Assembly (NCBI GenBank): GCA_023268355.1
Contig: JALNJK010000004.1
Coordinates: 62,001-126,000, forward strand
Direction of reading: 5' to 3'
Length of the DNA: 64,000 nt
From: Candidatus Terraquivivens tengchongensis
Lineage (GTDB): Archaea; Thermoproteota; Nitrososphaeria_A; Caldarchaeales; Wolframiiraptoraceae
Shown here piece after piece: positions 1 through 8,563 of this stretch. The notes under the pieces are model-generated. The model searched no databases and was not told the origin of the DNA. It saw only the letters and a list, made by a program, of their open reading frames with translations. The position numbers and the translations under genes were made by a program. Numbering within the stretch: position 1 is the stretch's first letter; every line of letters starts with the position of its first letter.

Positions 1-46
1 AATAGCGCAAGGTACCTGGAATTAAATATATTCTCCAACAATTAGA

Positions 47-364
47 CTACCTTCTCAATTTTCTCAGGAGTGTTATATCCAGCGTTTTGTACGTCCTGTA
101 CACATGGACGCTAAGCAGGAGAGCTAACGCTATAACTGCCGCTCCAACGGCCATAGATATGAGGACGATGCTCTGAGCGAATGGGTCTATCATGCCTCCA
201 GGAAAGTTGGTAGATAATGCTATAAAGTTTAGATGAGCCGCATTTATCATTATCTCGATGCCTATTATCATCTTTATGATGCTCCTCTTAGTCGCTAGGG
301 CATAGATACCAATTATGAAGAGTAAAACGGCGGCGAGAACATAATATAGAATGAAAAGCGACAT
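47..364 (-). CDS. nuoK: NADH-quinone oxidoreductase subunit K (NuoK/MrpC-like)
   Basis: Small three-helix subunit of the membrane arm of complex I, taking part in proton translocation. The 105-residue protein has three hydrophobic segments (about 5-23, 30-50, 64-88). The conserved membrane Glu of helix 2 is visible as E37 in the motif GIEIMINAAHLNF. The Glu normally found in helix 3 is not there; the matching stretch reads MAVGAAVIALAL. The tail VYRTYKTLD recalls the Mrp antiporter subunit MrpC. It is the last complete gene of a minus-strand operon after two NuoJ pieces (3 nt gap), so further nuo genes probably lie beyond the left edge. Family sure; exact subclass (NuoK versus MrpC-like) less so. 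Confidence 0.85.
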   Translation of the reverse strand: MSLFILYYVLAAVLLFIIGIYALATKRSIIKMIIGIEIMINAAHLNFIALSTNFPGGMIDPFAQSIVLISMAVGAAVIALALLLSVHVYRTYKTLDITLLRKLRR

Positions 365-367
365 TAA

Positions 368-625
368 TTATTCCCTCCTTAATAGGACCACGAGTGCCAT
401 AACAAATGCCAACAAAGCTATAACTAGTGCGACTACGGCTGGGAATAAATCTTCCCATATATAAATACTTATGACTTTACCAGACTCTAAAGCGCTGGGT
501 GCTATAAGCCTGCTCGTTGCATCGTTCCACTGCTTGTATACAGGTGGACTCGTCGCAAAGCTGTAGAGGATGACTATTGCCAACACAAGTGTTGATACCG
601 AACCTAGAAGTTCCATGTACTTCAT
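368..625 (-). CDS. NuoJ C-terminal half (split subunit, NuoJ2)
   Basis: An 85-residue membrane protein with helices near residues 5-24 and 58-82 and a soluble linker between. Position and topology fit the C-terminal part of complex I subunit J. Its start overlaps the stop of the upstream N-terminal half by ATGA, so the two are translationally coupled, and nuoK follows after 3 nt. FpoJ is likewise divided into J1 and J2 in Methanosarcina, so this is an archaeal arrangement and not a broken gene. Sequence similarity alone is weak; the call rests on context. Confidence 0.7.
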   Translation of the reverse strand: MKYMELLGSVSTLVLAIVILYSFATSPPVYKQWNDATSRLIAPSALESGKVISIYIWEDLFPAVVALVIALLAFVMALVVLLRRE

Positions 626-867
626 TTCTCTTTACCCACCGTCAGAGAAACTATGATTAACATTAGGGCGATTAAGCCGCCTGCATAAATGAGTAGTTGT
701 GCTATACCAGCATAGTACGCCGCCATCAGTATGAACAGAACGCCTATGCTCGCTGTCATACCAAAAAGCCCGAATATGGACCTGTATAGGCTATTTGCTT
801 CAACAGCTAGAATTGAGAACACTACTGAGAGCGAAAGTAGTAGCAACGAAACAGCCTCGTATATCAT
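622..867 (-). CDS. nuoJ: NuoJ N-terminal half (split subunit, NuoJ1)
   Basis: An 81-residue protein with three hydrophobic segments. The motif YYAGIAQLLIYAGGLIALML matches the hallmark YAG region of NuoJ helix 3, which takes part in coupling quinone chemistry to proton transfer in complex I. It ends shortly after this helix, where ordinary NuoJ would continue into helices 4-5; those lie in the next gene, overlapping by 4 nt. First gene of the visible nuo operon. The AT-rich intergenic gap up to position 948 probably holds divergent promoters for this operon and the CPBP protease. Confidence 0.82.
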   Translation of the reverse strand: MIYEAVSLLLLSLSVVFSILAVEANSLYRSIFGLFGMTASIGVLFILMAAYYAGIAQLLIYAGGLIALMLIIVSLTVGKEK

Positions 868-948
868 TAGACCACCTTCAAATCACACTATCATATAGAT
901 AATAAATGTTATTCTATATTAAGCAATACTAAAGCTTATTTTTTGGTC

Positions 949-2013
949 ATGTTGTTTTGCTACTTGTTGTCCGAAGTTAGCGCTAAAAAAAGAAAGGTAA
1001 TGCGATTCATCATGTTGACTTTTGCTCTAACTTACAGCTTAAATTTAGGCATGGCTTTAGCATTCGATTTTAAACTAGCTCCTGAAGCTAGGACGTCTAT
1101 GATGACTATGATGCTCGTGCCAGCCTTTTCAGCGATCACTCTTAAGATGTTCTTCGAAAAAGACAGCGACATATACTTTAAGACTTTCCGAGAAAAAACT
1201 AGGCTGTTCTTTTACTTCTTCCTTTTCTATTTCGTCGTCTTTCTAATACTTTCCATAGCGTCTTGGATTTCACCCCACTACGCTGAGCTGGCGGACACGT
1301 TAACGTTCGCTATGACGAGCCTGGGTCTATTATTTCTAGTGGCCCTTAGGTTTATGATGGGCGGCGATGCTTTCCGTAAGGCAGGACTATCCTTCGGAAG
1401 TCCTAAGTATTATCTCATGTTCGGCTCGCTTCTAGTATTGCTTTATGGTGGTATGGCATGGCTAAACTGTAACTTCGGCTTAGGTACGCCCATCAAGCTA
1501 GAGGAGTTATTAGCTCCTCAGGGTGCTGAGGCGTCTGAGATAATGGGCGCTCTTATTTTAATGGGAGTTCAGTTGATAGTCATATCGCCCTTTATCACTT
1601 TGCTAGTAACGTTTGGCGAGGAGTATGGCTGGAGAGGTTATCTCCAAACGGAGTTGACGGGTATTTTAGGTAAAGTGAAGGCGGTCCTTCTCGTCGGTCT
1701 GATATGGGGTATCTGGCATGCACCCGTGATAGCCATGGGTCACAACTATCCGGGCTACCCTGTCGAAGGCATATTTTTGATGACCGCATACACAGTGACG
1801 TTGTCTGTGCTCTTCGGTTTAGCCTTCCTCAAATCAGGTAGTGTCTGGCTAGCCTCGTATATGCATGGCGTGAACAATCAGTCCGCATCGTTTTTCTATG
1901 CCCTCTACTGTATGCCTGCGCATCCTATACTCTCCTTTGGCATAGGCTTGTATGGCGTAGCAATATTCGCCATAGTGGCCGTACTTCTACTAAGGAGCAG
2001 AGCGTGGAAGTAG
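949..2013 (+). CDS. CPBP family intramembrane metalloprotease
   Basis: Membrane glutamic protease/abortive-infection-type family related to Rce1. About eight hydrophobic helices. The three family motifs are visible: EEYGWRGYL near residue 223, GLIWGIWHAP near residue 248, and a late SYMHGVNN near residue 306. These supply the catalytic Glu pair and His residues. ATG at 949 is preferred to the TTG 6 nt upstream because no SD is present and the gene looks leaderless, with an AT-rich stretch 15-25 nt before it. It stands alone, divergent from nuoJ and convergent with the GTPase (3 nt gap). The substrate cannot be told from sequence. Confidence 0.85.
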   Translation: MLFCYLLSEVSAKKRKVMRFIMLTFALTYSLNLGMALAFDFKLAPEARTSMMTMMLVPAFSAITLKMFFEKDSDIYFKTFREKTRLFFYFFLFYFVVFLILSIASWISPHYAELADTLTFAMTSLGLLFLVALRFMMGGDAFRKAGLSFGSPKYYLMFGSLLVLLYGGMAWLNCNFGLGTPIKLEELLAPQGAEASEIMGALILMGVQLIVISPFITLLVTFGEEYGWRGYLQTELTGILGKVKAVLLVGLIWGIWHAPVIAMGHNYPGYPVEGIFLMTAYTVTLSVLFGLAFLKSGSVWLASYMHGVNNQSASFFYALYCMPAHPILSFGIGLYGVAIFAIVAVLLLRSRAWK

Positions 2014-2016
2014 CTC

Positions 2017-3171
2017 TTATAGGGCGAATATCTCGACCAAATCCTTGTCCTGTAATACGTGGTCGGCGCCTACTTTTTGACCCTGTATTTTGACGGATTT
2101 GCCCCAAACCCTCGCATACCTAAAGCTCTCCGCGAGCTCCTTATGGATAAGGTATGCAAGCTGACCGACAGTTGTACCGCTAGGCACGACTATCGGCTTC
2201 CGTGCAACTATGCCATCTTTTTGTGTATAAACTCTTATGAGCCCTAAGTTTTCAAATATCAGCCGTTTCAATTCTACCAAACCCTTTCCTTCCCTTGCCG
2301 AGGTTTTTACCAACGGAATTCCGAGTTGCATGCTCAGCTCTTCGATTTCACTTGTTTGCTCAGCGCTAACGTCAAACTTGTTAAGTATTACGAGTCCCTT
2401 CTTGTAAACAAATTCGTATATAACCTGTTCCTCGATATCCTCCATCGTGGCATCACCGATTATCTTGACAACTGCGTTTCTTATGCCGACGCTTTCAAGT
2501 AACTTCTTGACTTCGTCCACGGTACCATGAAATCTGCCAAACGTCACGAGCCTTATGCCGCCGCTGTCTTTCTTCTCAAGGATGACCTTAGCCCGCTCCC
2601 TTTTCAAAACTACGCCAACATCCTCCAACATTTCAACGATCTTTTTTAGCTGCTCGAGCGGTTTATTCGTTGCGTCCAGAACGACTGCTATGAGATCAGC
2701 ATTCCTAGCCATACCAAGGCTCTTGTATGCTATGCTTGTTTCTTCTAATGCTTCTGTCAAAATAGCTGGAAGTTCCACAACCTGTATCTCGATATCCTCG
2801 TATACCATCATGCCCGGTGTGGGTTTTCTTGTCGTCATAGGGTAATCGGCTATATCTGGAGTTGCGTTTGTGAGCGCCGCAAGTAATGAAGATTTGCCGC
2901 TATTTGTGGCACCTAAGAGGACAACCTGGGCCGCGCCTTCTTTCTCAACGCTGAACTCGTCTCTCTTCCCACCCTTTACCGGTTTGTGCTCGAGCTCGCG
3001 CCTGAGTTGAGCAAGCCTCTTCTTCAGTTGTCTGAGCATCTTCTCCGTGTGTTTATGGTGAGGTATGCAGGATATTGCCTCCTCTAGCGCCTTGATTTTT
3101 TCCTCATGCGTCCTGGCCTCCCTATACTTAGCCAGCTTAGCCTTTGCCTCTGCTGGCAGGTTCGTCGGCAT
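2017..3171 (-). CDS. OBG/DRG-type GTPase with TGS domain
   Basis: Translation-factor-class GTPase of 384 residues. An N-terminal charged helical segment (1-75) is followed by a G domain with P-loop GATNSGKSS (about 87-95), switch I containing YPMTTRKPTPGMM, G4 NKFD and G5 TSAREGKG. A C-terminal TGS domain (about 315-384) ends in DLVEIFAL. The order matches COG1163/DRG proteins, which associate with ribosomes. The G3 motif is unusual: the strand reads VVELPAI where DxPG is expected, so the catalytic-site Asp and Gly are both replaced. Whether it hydrolyses GTP or acts as a nucleotide-binding platform is open. It is convergent with the CPBP gene. Confidence 0.85.
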   Translation of the reverse strand: MPTNLPAEAKAKLAKYREARTHEEKIKALEEAISCIPHHKHTEKMLRQLKKRLAQLRRELEHKPVKGGKRDEFSVEKEGAAQVVLLGATNSGKSSLLAALTNATPDIADYPMTTRKPTPGMMVYEDIEIQVVELPAILTEALEETSIAYKSLGMARNADLIAVVLDATNKPLEQLKKIVEMLEDVGVVLKRERAKVILEKKDSGGIRLVTFGRFHGTVDEVKKLLESVGIRNAVVKIIGDATMEDIEEQVIYEFVYKKGLVILNKFDVSAEQTSEIEELSMQLGIPLVKTSAREGKGLVELKRLIFENLGLIRVYTQKDGIVARKPIVVPSGTTVGQLAYLIHKELAESFRYARVWGKSVKIQGQKVGADHVLQDKDLVEIFAL

Positions 3172-3240
3172 GGTCGGCCCAGCTTAACATTATGCGAAAC
3201 TCTCTTATTTGCATTCTTTTAATCTCAATAAGAGCTGTTT

Positions 3241-4398
3241 TTACTTTAACTTTCTTGCAATAATTACTGCGATTGCTCCGATGAAGCATACGGGTGCTAA
3301 CATTGTGAAGGCGACGGACCAGCCCATCGGGATTATAATACCGAGCACCAATGGACCTGTGAGGTATCCGATGTTGCTCATGAAGTTGAGGATTCCTAGC
3401 CCGACGCTGGCTGATTTTGGTCCCAGCAATGCGCCCGAGCTGGCAAGAACAGGGGCCGGTATGAATCCCCATGCTGTACCAAGGACAATCGTGTACGCGA
3501 TCAATGCCCAAAAATTGCCTGTAAAATACATGTAAAGCGGAAATACGGTGCCTGAAAATATGCAGGACACGACGATGGGTTTCTTTATAGATTTTATCTT
3601 ATCAACTACCGCTCCTGCTATTGGACCGATGGGTATACACATAACCATCGGGATCATTGCAACCAGTGGTGCCAACGTCGCTAAGTAACCAATTTCAGTA
3701 AGGTACGTGGGTAACCAAGTTGAGAAGCCTATGGCGGCAAAGTTAAAGCAAAGCCATCCAAAGGCAACCAGCCACATGTCAGCATTCTTATAAGCAGCCA
3801 TTTTACTTGTTTCCTTTTCTTCTTTATCTGTTGGAAGCGTCGAGGGCGTTTTAACTAATGCTATAAAAAGAACGCATGCCGTTATCGAGAGTAGGGCGGC
3901 AAACCACCACATGTTCTGCCATGAGGTTACCGCGAGTATGGGTGCCATCGCATACGATAGAAGCATTCCTATGGGAACGCAAGGTGCGAATATGCCCAAA
4001 GCCTTCCCTAACTCATTTGGAGGAAACCACGTGGTTATCAGCGCTGGTGCAAATATGAGCGCAGAGCCAAAAGCAAACCCCTCAAGGAATCTTGATGCAA
4101 GTAAAGTTACGTAGTTCGGGGCGAAGCTTCCAACAATCGAACCTATTACTAGACATACAAGCATAATGGTTCCTACCTTTTTAGGGCCGAAACGCTCGGT
4201 TAATGACCCAGTAGGAAGTGATATGATGACCGCCGAGATAGAGAAGGAGGACATAAGAAGACCAGCCGTCGCATAATCCAGCCCGAAAGTTTCGATCAAA
4301 GTCGGCATAATCGGTGGAGGTTTAAAGTAATCTATGGCCGCAACCACGCTCACGAACACAGCTATGGTAAGTATGACCCAGCGGTATTTTGTTACCAT
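3241..4398 (-). CDS. MFS transporter, 12 transmembrane helices
   Basis: A 385-residue polytopic membrane protein with about twelve hydrophobic segments. The major-facilitator loop motif LTERFGPKKVGT lies between helices 2 and 3, with a related VVDKIKSIKKP loop between helices 8 and 9. The cytoplasmic central loop is charged (TDKEEKETSK, about residue 190). Substrate unknown; overall it resembles the anion/organic-acid or cyanate-type MFS branch, which is only an impression. Monocistronic, divergent from argS. Confidence 0.85.
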   Translation of the reverse strand: MVTKYRWVILTIAVFVSVVAAIDYFKPPPIMPTLIETFGLDYATAGLLMSSFSISAVIISLPTGSLTERFGPKKVGTIMLVCLVIGSIVGSFAPNYVTLLASRFLEGFAFGSALIFAPALITTWFPPNELGKALGIFAPCVPIGMLLSYAMAPILAVTSWQNMWWFAALLSITACVLFIALVKTPSTLPTDKEEKETSKMAAYKNADMWLVAFGWLCFNFAAIGFSTWLPTYLTEIGYLATLAPLVAMIPMVMCIPIGPIAGAVVDKIKSIKKPIVVSCIFSGTVFPLYMYFTGNFWALIAYTIVLGTAWGFIPAPVLASSGALLGPKSASVGLGILNFMSNIGYLTGPLVLGIIIPMGWSVAFTMLAPVCFIGAIAVIIARKLK

Positions 4399-4470
4399 AG
4401 CCCGCCCCTTTCAATTTGATGTAGTTTTGCTTTAATAAGCGCGCTCTTAAAGATTTATCAGAACTCTTAG

Positions 4471-6378
4471 GTGGGAAGAAACTCGTTGACCGTGAAGACA
4501 TTACTCAATGAATCGGCAGAAATCCTAAAGGAAGCTGGGCTGCCGGATCCAAAACTCGAGATACCAAAATCATCAGAACATGGTGAAGTTTCATGTACCT
4601 CTGCCTTTGAGCTTGCCAAAAGATTGAACAAGAGTCCGATGGAAGTTGCTTTGGATATTGCATCGAAGGTTAAGGATGCTATTGAAAGGAAGAAGGGTCT
4701 AATAAAGTCCGTAGAGGTCGTTAGACCAGGATTCATCAATTTTCATGTTGATTGGCCCTCATACGCTGTCAAGATAATTAAAGAGGTCTTGGCATCCGCT
4801 GAAGCATATGGTTCATCCGACATGGGAAAGGGGCAACGCATACTCATAGAGCACACAAGCGTGAACCCAAACAAGGCACTACATGTAGGTCATGCAAGGA
4901 ATGTGTGTCTCGGTAGCGCATTGGCCAGGTTGTATAAGTTTGCGGGCTTTGACGTCTTGGTTGCCAATTACATTGATGACAGTGGAAGTCAGATGGCTGA
5001 CATCGTACTGGGCGTCAAGTATCTAGGGTACCCGATGGAGCCACCAGAAGGTATGAGGTTTGACGAATATTGTGGTGATAAGATATACGTCGAGGTCAAT
5101 AGGCTATTAGAGCAGAAGCCTGAGCTATCCGAGAAGAAGCGTCTGCTGATTAAGGAAATAGAGGATAGGTCGAGTGACAGCTTCATGCTCAGCAGGGAGA
5201 TAGCTATCAAGGTCTTGAAGGAGCAGTTAAAGACCTGCTATAGGTTAGGCGCCTCGTACGACATTCTAAACAGAGAAAGCGACGTAGTCACATTCGGATT
5301 ATGGGAAGAAACCTTCTCGAAGCTTAAGAAAAATAATGCCTGCTATCTTGCGACTTCTGGACCCAAAGCAGGTTGCTGGATGCTGGACCTTTCGGGTCAC
5401 AAGACGCTTAGCAAAGAAGGTGATGAAGTTTTAGTAAAAAGTGATGGGACTACAACATACGTTGCAAGAGACATAGCGTATGCAGCATGGAAACTCGGAA
5501 TAATTGAAAGGGACTTCAAATACAAACCATTCGGCAAAAATAAGGATCAAAGTGATATACTCATAACTGACATAGAGGGCGAGATCGAGTTTAAACTCAG
5601 GAACGTTGATATGACAATAGCTGTCGTGGATGTAAGACAGAAGAGACCGCAGGAGATAGTGAGATACGCGCTCGGCCTAATCGGTGCAGACCCTTCAAGA
5701 TATGTGCATTTCGCTTACGAGGTCGTTTCTCTGAGTGCAAAAGAGGCGGAGAGGATGGGCCTAAACGTCAGCGGTGCCGAGTTCGTTCACATGAAAGGTA
5801 GGGAGGGGATATACGTAAAGGCTGATTCGGTCATAGACTCCATAAAGAAGAAGGTAATATCTGAAACGGCTCAAAGACATCCTGACTGGCATCCCCAAAA
5901 GGTTGAGAACGTCGCGGAGAATGTGGCCATTGGTGCGCTAGTGTACGCACTGGTGAAAGGTGACGCGGATAAGATAATAGTCTTTGATAGGGAAGAGGCT
6001 CTAAAGATCGAGGGAGATACTGGACCCTACTTGCAGTACTCCTATGCGAGGGCTTGCAGGATACTTGAGAAGTCGCCGATAAAGCAGGAGGAGGTCAAGC
6101 GGAAGGAATCTTTAGAAAAGCAGGAAATAGCCCTGCTCAGAGAAATATCGCTCTTTCCTCTCGTAGTGGAGGAATCTGTAAAGCTGATGCTACTCAAGAA
6201 GCTTGCCAACTATGCATATAGCTTGGCATCGGCCTTCAACAACTTCTATGAATCCTGTCCCGTGTTAACGGACGAAGAAGAGACTATGAAATTCAGGCTA
6301 AGCCTCATTAGGGCTTATCTGATAACTATGGGCAACTGCCTGAGGATTCTTGGGATACCTATAGTTGAGGAAATGTAA
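4471..6378 (+). CDS. argS: Arginyl-tRNA synthetase
   Basis: Class I synthetase charging tRNA-Arg. The 635 residues contain an N-terminal Add-1 domain (1-95), the HIGH-type signature HVGHARN at 138-144, the lysine-poor second motif region around GREGIYVKADSVI that replaces KMSKS in many ArgRS, and a C-terminal anticodon-binding DALR domain with QYSYARACRILE near residue 520. GTG is taken as start; no upstream in-frame ATG is present. Transcribed alone, divergent from an MFS gene, with a short hairpin plus T-run right after the stop. Confidence 0.95.
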   Translation: MGRNSLTVKTLLNESAEILKEAGLPDPKLEIPKSSEHGEVSCTSAFELAKRLNKSPMEVALDIASKVKDAIERKKGLIKSVEVVRPGFINFHVDWPSYAVKIIKEVLASAEAYGSSDMGKGQRILIEHTSVNPNKALHVGHARNVCLGSALARLYKFAGFDVLVANYIDDSGSQMADIVLGVKYLGYPMEPPEGMRFDEYCGDKIYVEVNRLLEQKPELSEKKRLLIKEIEDRSSDSFMLSREIAIKVLKEQLKTCYRLGASYDILNRESDVVTFGLWEETFSKLKKNNACYLATSGPKAGCWMLDLSGHKTLSKEGDEVLVKSDGTTTYVARDIAYAAWKLGIIERDFKYKPFGKNKDQSDILITDIEGEIEFKLRNVDMTIAVVDVRQKRPQEIVRYALGLIGADPSRYVHFAYEVVSLSAKEAERMGLNVSGAEFVHMKGREGIYVKADSVIDSIKKKVISETAQRHPDWHPQKVENVAENVAIGALVYALVKGDADKIIVFDREEALKIEGDTGPYLQYSYARACRILEKSPIKQEEVKRKESLEKQEIALLREISLFPLVVEESVKLMLLKKLANYAYSLASAFNNFYESCPVLTDEEETMKFRLSLIRAYLITMGNCLRILGIPIVEEM

Positions 6379-6398
6379 GCCTAAATAAAGGCCTTTTT
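6379..6398 (+). terminator. Hairpin plus T-tract after argS
   Basis: GCCT (6379-6382) and AGGC (6389-6392) can pair around a 6-nt loop, followed directly by CTTTTT. Archaeal polymerase terminates mainly on T-runs; the weak stem may or may not contribute. Confidence 0.5.
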
Positions 6399-6456
6399 CC
6401 AACGAAAAGGTATTTAGCTAACAGCTAATAAAAAAGCCAGAAGAGACCGATAAGAC

Positions 6457-7119
6457 ATGAGCGGCGGAAATATGGCAGTAAGGCTGTTGGAGTCGGACGG
6501 CAAGTCGATGAAGATTGAGTTCGAGGGTGTGCCCTTAGCGGTAGCTAACGCTATAAGGAGACTCATAATATCCGAGGTACCTACAATGGCGGTCGAAGAG
6601 GTGCTTATCATAGAGAACAGTTCCGGGATGACTAACGAAGTACTTGCCCATAGGATATCTTTGATTCCCTTCGTTTCAAACATTGACCATTATGTGCCAC
6701 CAGAGGAGTGCACATGCGGTAGCAAACTAGGTTGTGAGAAATGTGTCGTTAGATACGTCCTAAAGGCAGAGGCAGGTGACCAGCCCATGACCGTATACTC
6801 TAGGGATATGGTGCCGGAAGATCCGAACACAACGGTTGTCCCCGTTAGTGGGAATATACCGATCGTAAAGCTAGCGCCCGGTGAGAAGATAGAGCTCGAG
6901 CTCTATGTGAGGGTTGGAAGGGGTAAGAAGCACGCTAAATGGCAGCCGGGCATAGCGACATTATACGAGTCTAAAGAAGATGCTAAAAAGAGAATACTTT
7001 TTGTAGAATCTTTCGGATTCTTGGAGCCGAAGAGGATGGTACTCGAGGCTATTAAAATTCTTAACAAAAAAGTAAACGACTTAATGCGTATAATTAGGGA
7101 GGGTGAACAGCATGCTTAG
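6457..7119 (+). CDS. rpoD: DNA-directed RNA polymerase subunit D
   Basis: Archaeal homologue of RPB3/alpha that nucleates polymerase assembly with RpoL, RpoN and RpoP. The dimerisation motif PLAVANAIRRLIISEVPTMA sits near residue 27. A four-Cys cluster (CTCGSKLGCEKC, about 88-99) lies in domain 2. At 220 residues it lacks the long ferredoxin-like Fe-S insertion of some archaeal RpoD. ATG 6472 is an alternative start that fits the family N-terminus. First gene of the run rpoD-rpl18e-rpl13-rps9-rpoN-eno-rps2, which is widely conserved in archaea; it overlaps rpl18e by 8 nt. Confidence 0.95.
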   Translation: MSGGNMAVRLLESDGKSMKIEFEGVPLAVANAIRRLIISEVPTMAVEEVLIIENSSGMTNEVLAHRISLIPFVSNIDHYVPPEECTCGSKLGCEKCVVRYVLKAEAGDQPMTVYSRDMVPEDPNTTVVPVSGNIPIVKLAPGEKIELELYVRVGRGKKHAKWQPGIATLYESKEDAKKRILFVESFGFLEPKRMVLEAIKILNKKVNDLMRIIREGEQHA

Positions 7120-7438
7120 CTTACAAGTATACCGTGCACTCGAAAAGTTAGCAAAAGAATCTAGATTTTGGAGAGCAATTCTCAAAGAGGCTAAGAGACC
7201 CAAAAGAAGAGTGGTGAATGTGTATAGGCTGGATAGGTATACAAAAGAGGGCGAGGTGGTCTTTGTCCCGGGCAAGTTGCTGGGCTTTGGGAATATAGAC
7301 CACCCCATCACTGTATCCGCCTTTGCATTCTCTAAATCCGCATACGAGAAGGTCATAAGAGCTGGCGGTAACGTTCTCTCTATAGAAGATTTTATGAAAC
7401 TTTACCCGAAAGGAAGGGGTGTGAAGATAATTGGCTAG
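7112..7438 (+). CDS. rpl18e: Ribosomal protein eL18
   Basis: Large-subunit protein. The family signatures VVNVYRLDRYTKEGEVVFVP and VPGKLLGFGNIDHPITV are present, with a basic C-terminus. ATG 7112 is chosen over GTG 7103 because the SD-like GGGAGGGTGA lies 6-7 nt before the ATG. It overlaps rpoD upstream and rpl13 downstream by 8 nt each, showing tight coupling. Confidence 0.95.
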   Translation: MLSLQVYRALEKLAKESRFWRAILKEAKRPKRRVVNVYRLDRYTKEGEVVFVPGKLLGFGNIDHPITVSAFAFSKSAYEKVIRAGGNVLSIEDFMKLYPKGRGVKIIG

Positions 7439-7916
7439 TGTTCAGAAGTATGTGCAGGAAGAAGAACTAGTTGTTGATGCCACAAACCTAAAGTTAGGCA
7501 GGATGGCATCTTACGTAGCAAAGAACCTCATACAAGGTAAGAAAGTTGTTGTTGTAAATGCTGAGAAAGCCATAGTCACCGGAAACAAGAAAGCTATACT
7601 CGAGAGGTATCTTATGCTCTTAGGGAGGAGCCAGAAGAGGTCGATACATAGGCCGAGCGTATGGTATCCGAGAATGCCGGATAAGCTGGTGTGGTACACC
7701 ATAGTGAGGATGCTTCCGAGAAAGAAGGCTAAAGGTAAGGTGGCAATGCATAGGCTTAAAGTGTATATAGGCATACCAGAAGAGTATAAGAATGCGAAAC
7801 TGGTGTCTTTTGAAGATGCCAAGCTAAGCAGTACCAGGAATAGGAGTGGTAAGCTTATAAGATACATGACAATCGAGCAAATATCTAGGGAATTAAGAGG
7901 TGGGAGACAAACGTGA
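7431..7916 (+). CDS. rpl13: Ribosomal protein uL13
   Basis: Large-subunit assembly protein of 161 residues. It shows VVDATNLKLGRMASYVAKNL near the N-terminus and the family segment VWYTIVRMLPRKKAKG. A TTG start is used, preceded by GGGGTGTGA. In archaea the uL13-uS9-RpoN trio is nearly always contiguous, as here; it overlaps both neighbours. Confidence 0.95.
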   Translation: MASVQKYVQEEELVVDATNLKLGRMASYVAKNLIQGKKVVVVNAEKAIVTGNKKAILERYLMLLGRSQKRSIHRPSVWYPRMPDKLVWYTIVRMLPRKKAKGKVAMHRLKVYIGIPEEYKNAKLVSFEDAKLSSTRNRSGKLIRYMTIEQISRELRGGRQT

Positions 7917-8314
7917 GCAAAGTGCTCGAACAGATCTTCGTGGGGAAGAGGAAGACGGCCGTGGCAAGGCTCAAGGTGAGGCATGGAAATGGTGAGGTGT
8001 TAATAAATAATATGCCCGTCGAGATGCTTGGTAACGAAATTGCCATCAAAAAAATATTAACGCCGTTGTATTTTGACGAGAAGTTTTGGAAGACGCATAC
8101 CTTTGATGTAAATGTTTCAGGTGGCGGAGTTATTGCAGCCTCTGATGCTATAGCTATTGCGATAGCAAAAGCTGTCGCAGCTCACAGTTCAAAGGTAAGA
8201 GAGGCGATACTTCAATTTGACCGTGCGTTATTGGTAGACGACCCGCGTAGGACCGAGCCCAAAAAGCCAAACAGAAGATCAGCTAGAAGGTTTAAGCAAA
8301 AGTCATATAGGTAA
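7913..8314 (+). CDS. rps9: Ribosomal protein uS9
   Basis: Small-subunit protein of 133 residues whose basic C-terminal tail reaches the P-site tRNA. The tail ends in RRFKQKSYR, as the family requires; the N-terminus has FVGKRKTAVARLKVRHGNG. GTG start overlapping the rpl13 stop by 4 nt, after the SD GAGGTGGGAG. Confidence 0.96.
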   Translation: MSKVLEQIFVGKRKTAVARLKVRHGNGEVLINNMPVEMLGNEIAIKKILTPLYFDEKFWKTHTFDVNVSGGGVIAASDAIAIAIAKAVAAHSSKVREAILQFDRALLVDDPRRTEPKKPNRRSARRFKQKSYR

Positions 8315-8341
8315 AATATTTGGTTGGTGTGATCTGCTTTG

Positions 8342-8563
8342 ATGTTTCCGATTAGATGTTTCACATGTGGCGCCCTTATAGCGGATAAATGGGAGGAATA
8401 CAAGTCCAGGGTAGATGCAGGCGAAAGTCCTGCCAAGGTTCTTGATGAGCTAGGTATAAAGCGATACTGTTGCAGGAGGATGTTCGTATCTGCAGAAGAT
8501 TACTTTGATGAGGTTGTGGAGTTTAGGTCAAAGTTTGGTAAGAGAGGAGACATAAAGGCGTGA
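8342..8563 (+). CDS. rpoN: DNA-directed RNA polymerase subunit N
   Basis: Homologue of RPB10, a zinc-bundle subunit in the assembly platform with RpoD and RpoL. The N-terminal zinc motif [15 protein letters not shown] and the later RYCCRRM motif are intact. ATG 8342 is preferred to the TTG one codon upstream. In many archaea rpoK follows rpoN; here enolase overlaps the stop by 4 nt and rpoK is not in this cluster. Confidence 0.96.
   Translation: MFPIRCFTCGALIADKWEEYKSRVDAGESPAKVLDELGIKRYCCRRMFVSAEDYFDEVVEFRSKFGKRGDIKA

Noticed and set aside
368-867. NuoJ halves as a broken gene
   Set aside because: The halves overlap by ATGA, each has intact helices, and split J subunits are known from Methanosarcina Fpo.
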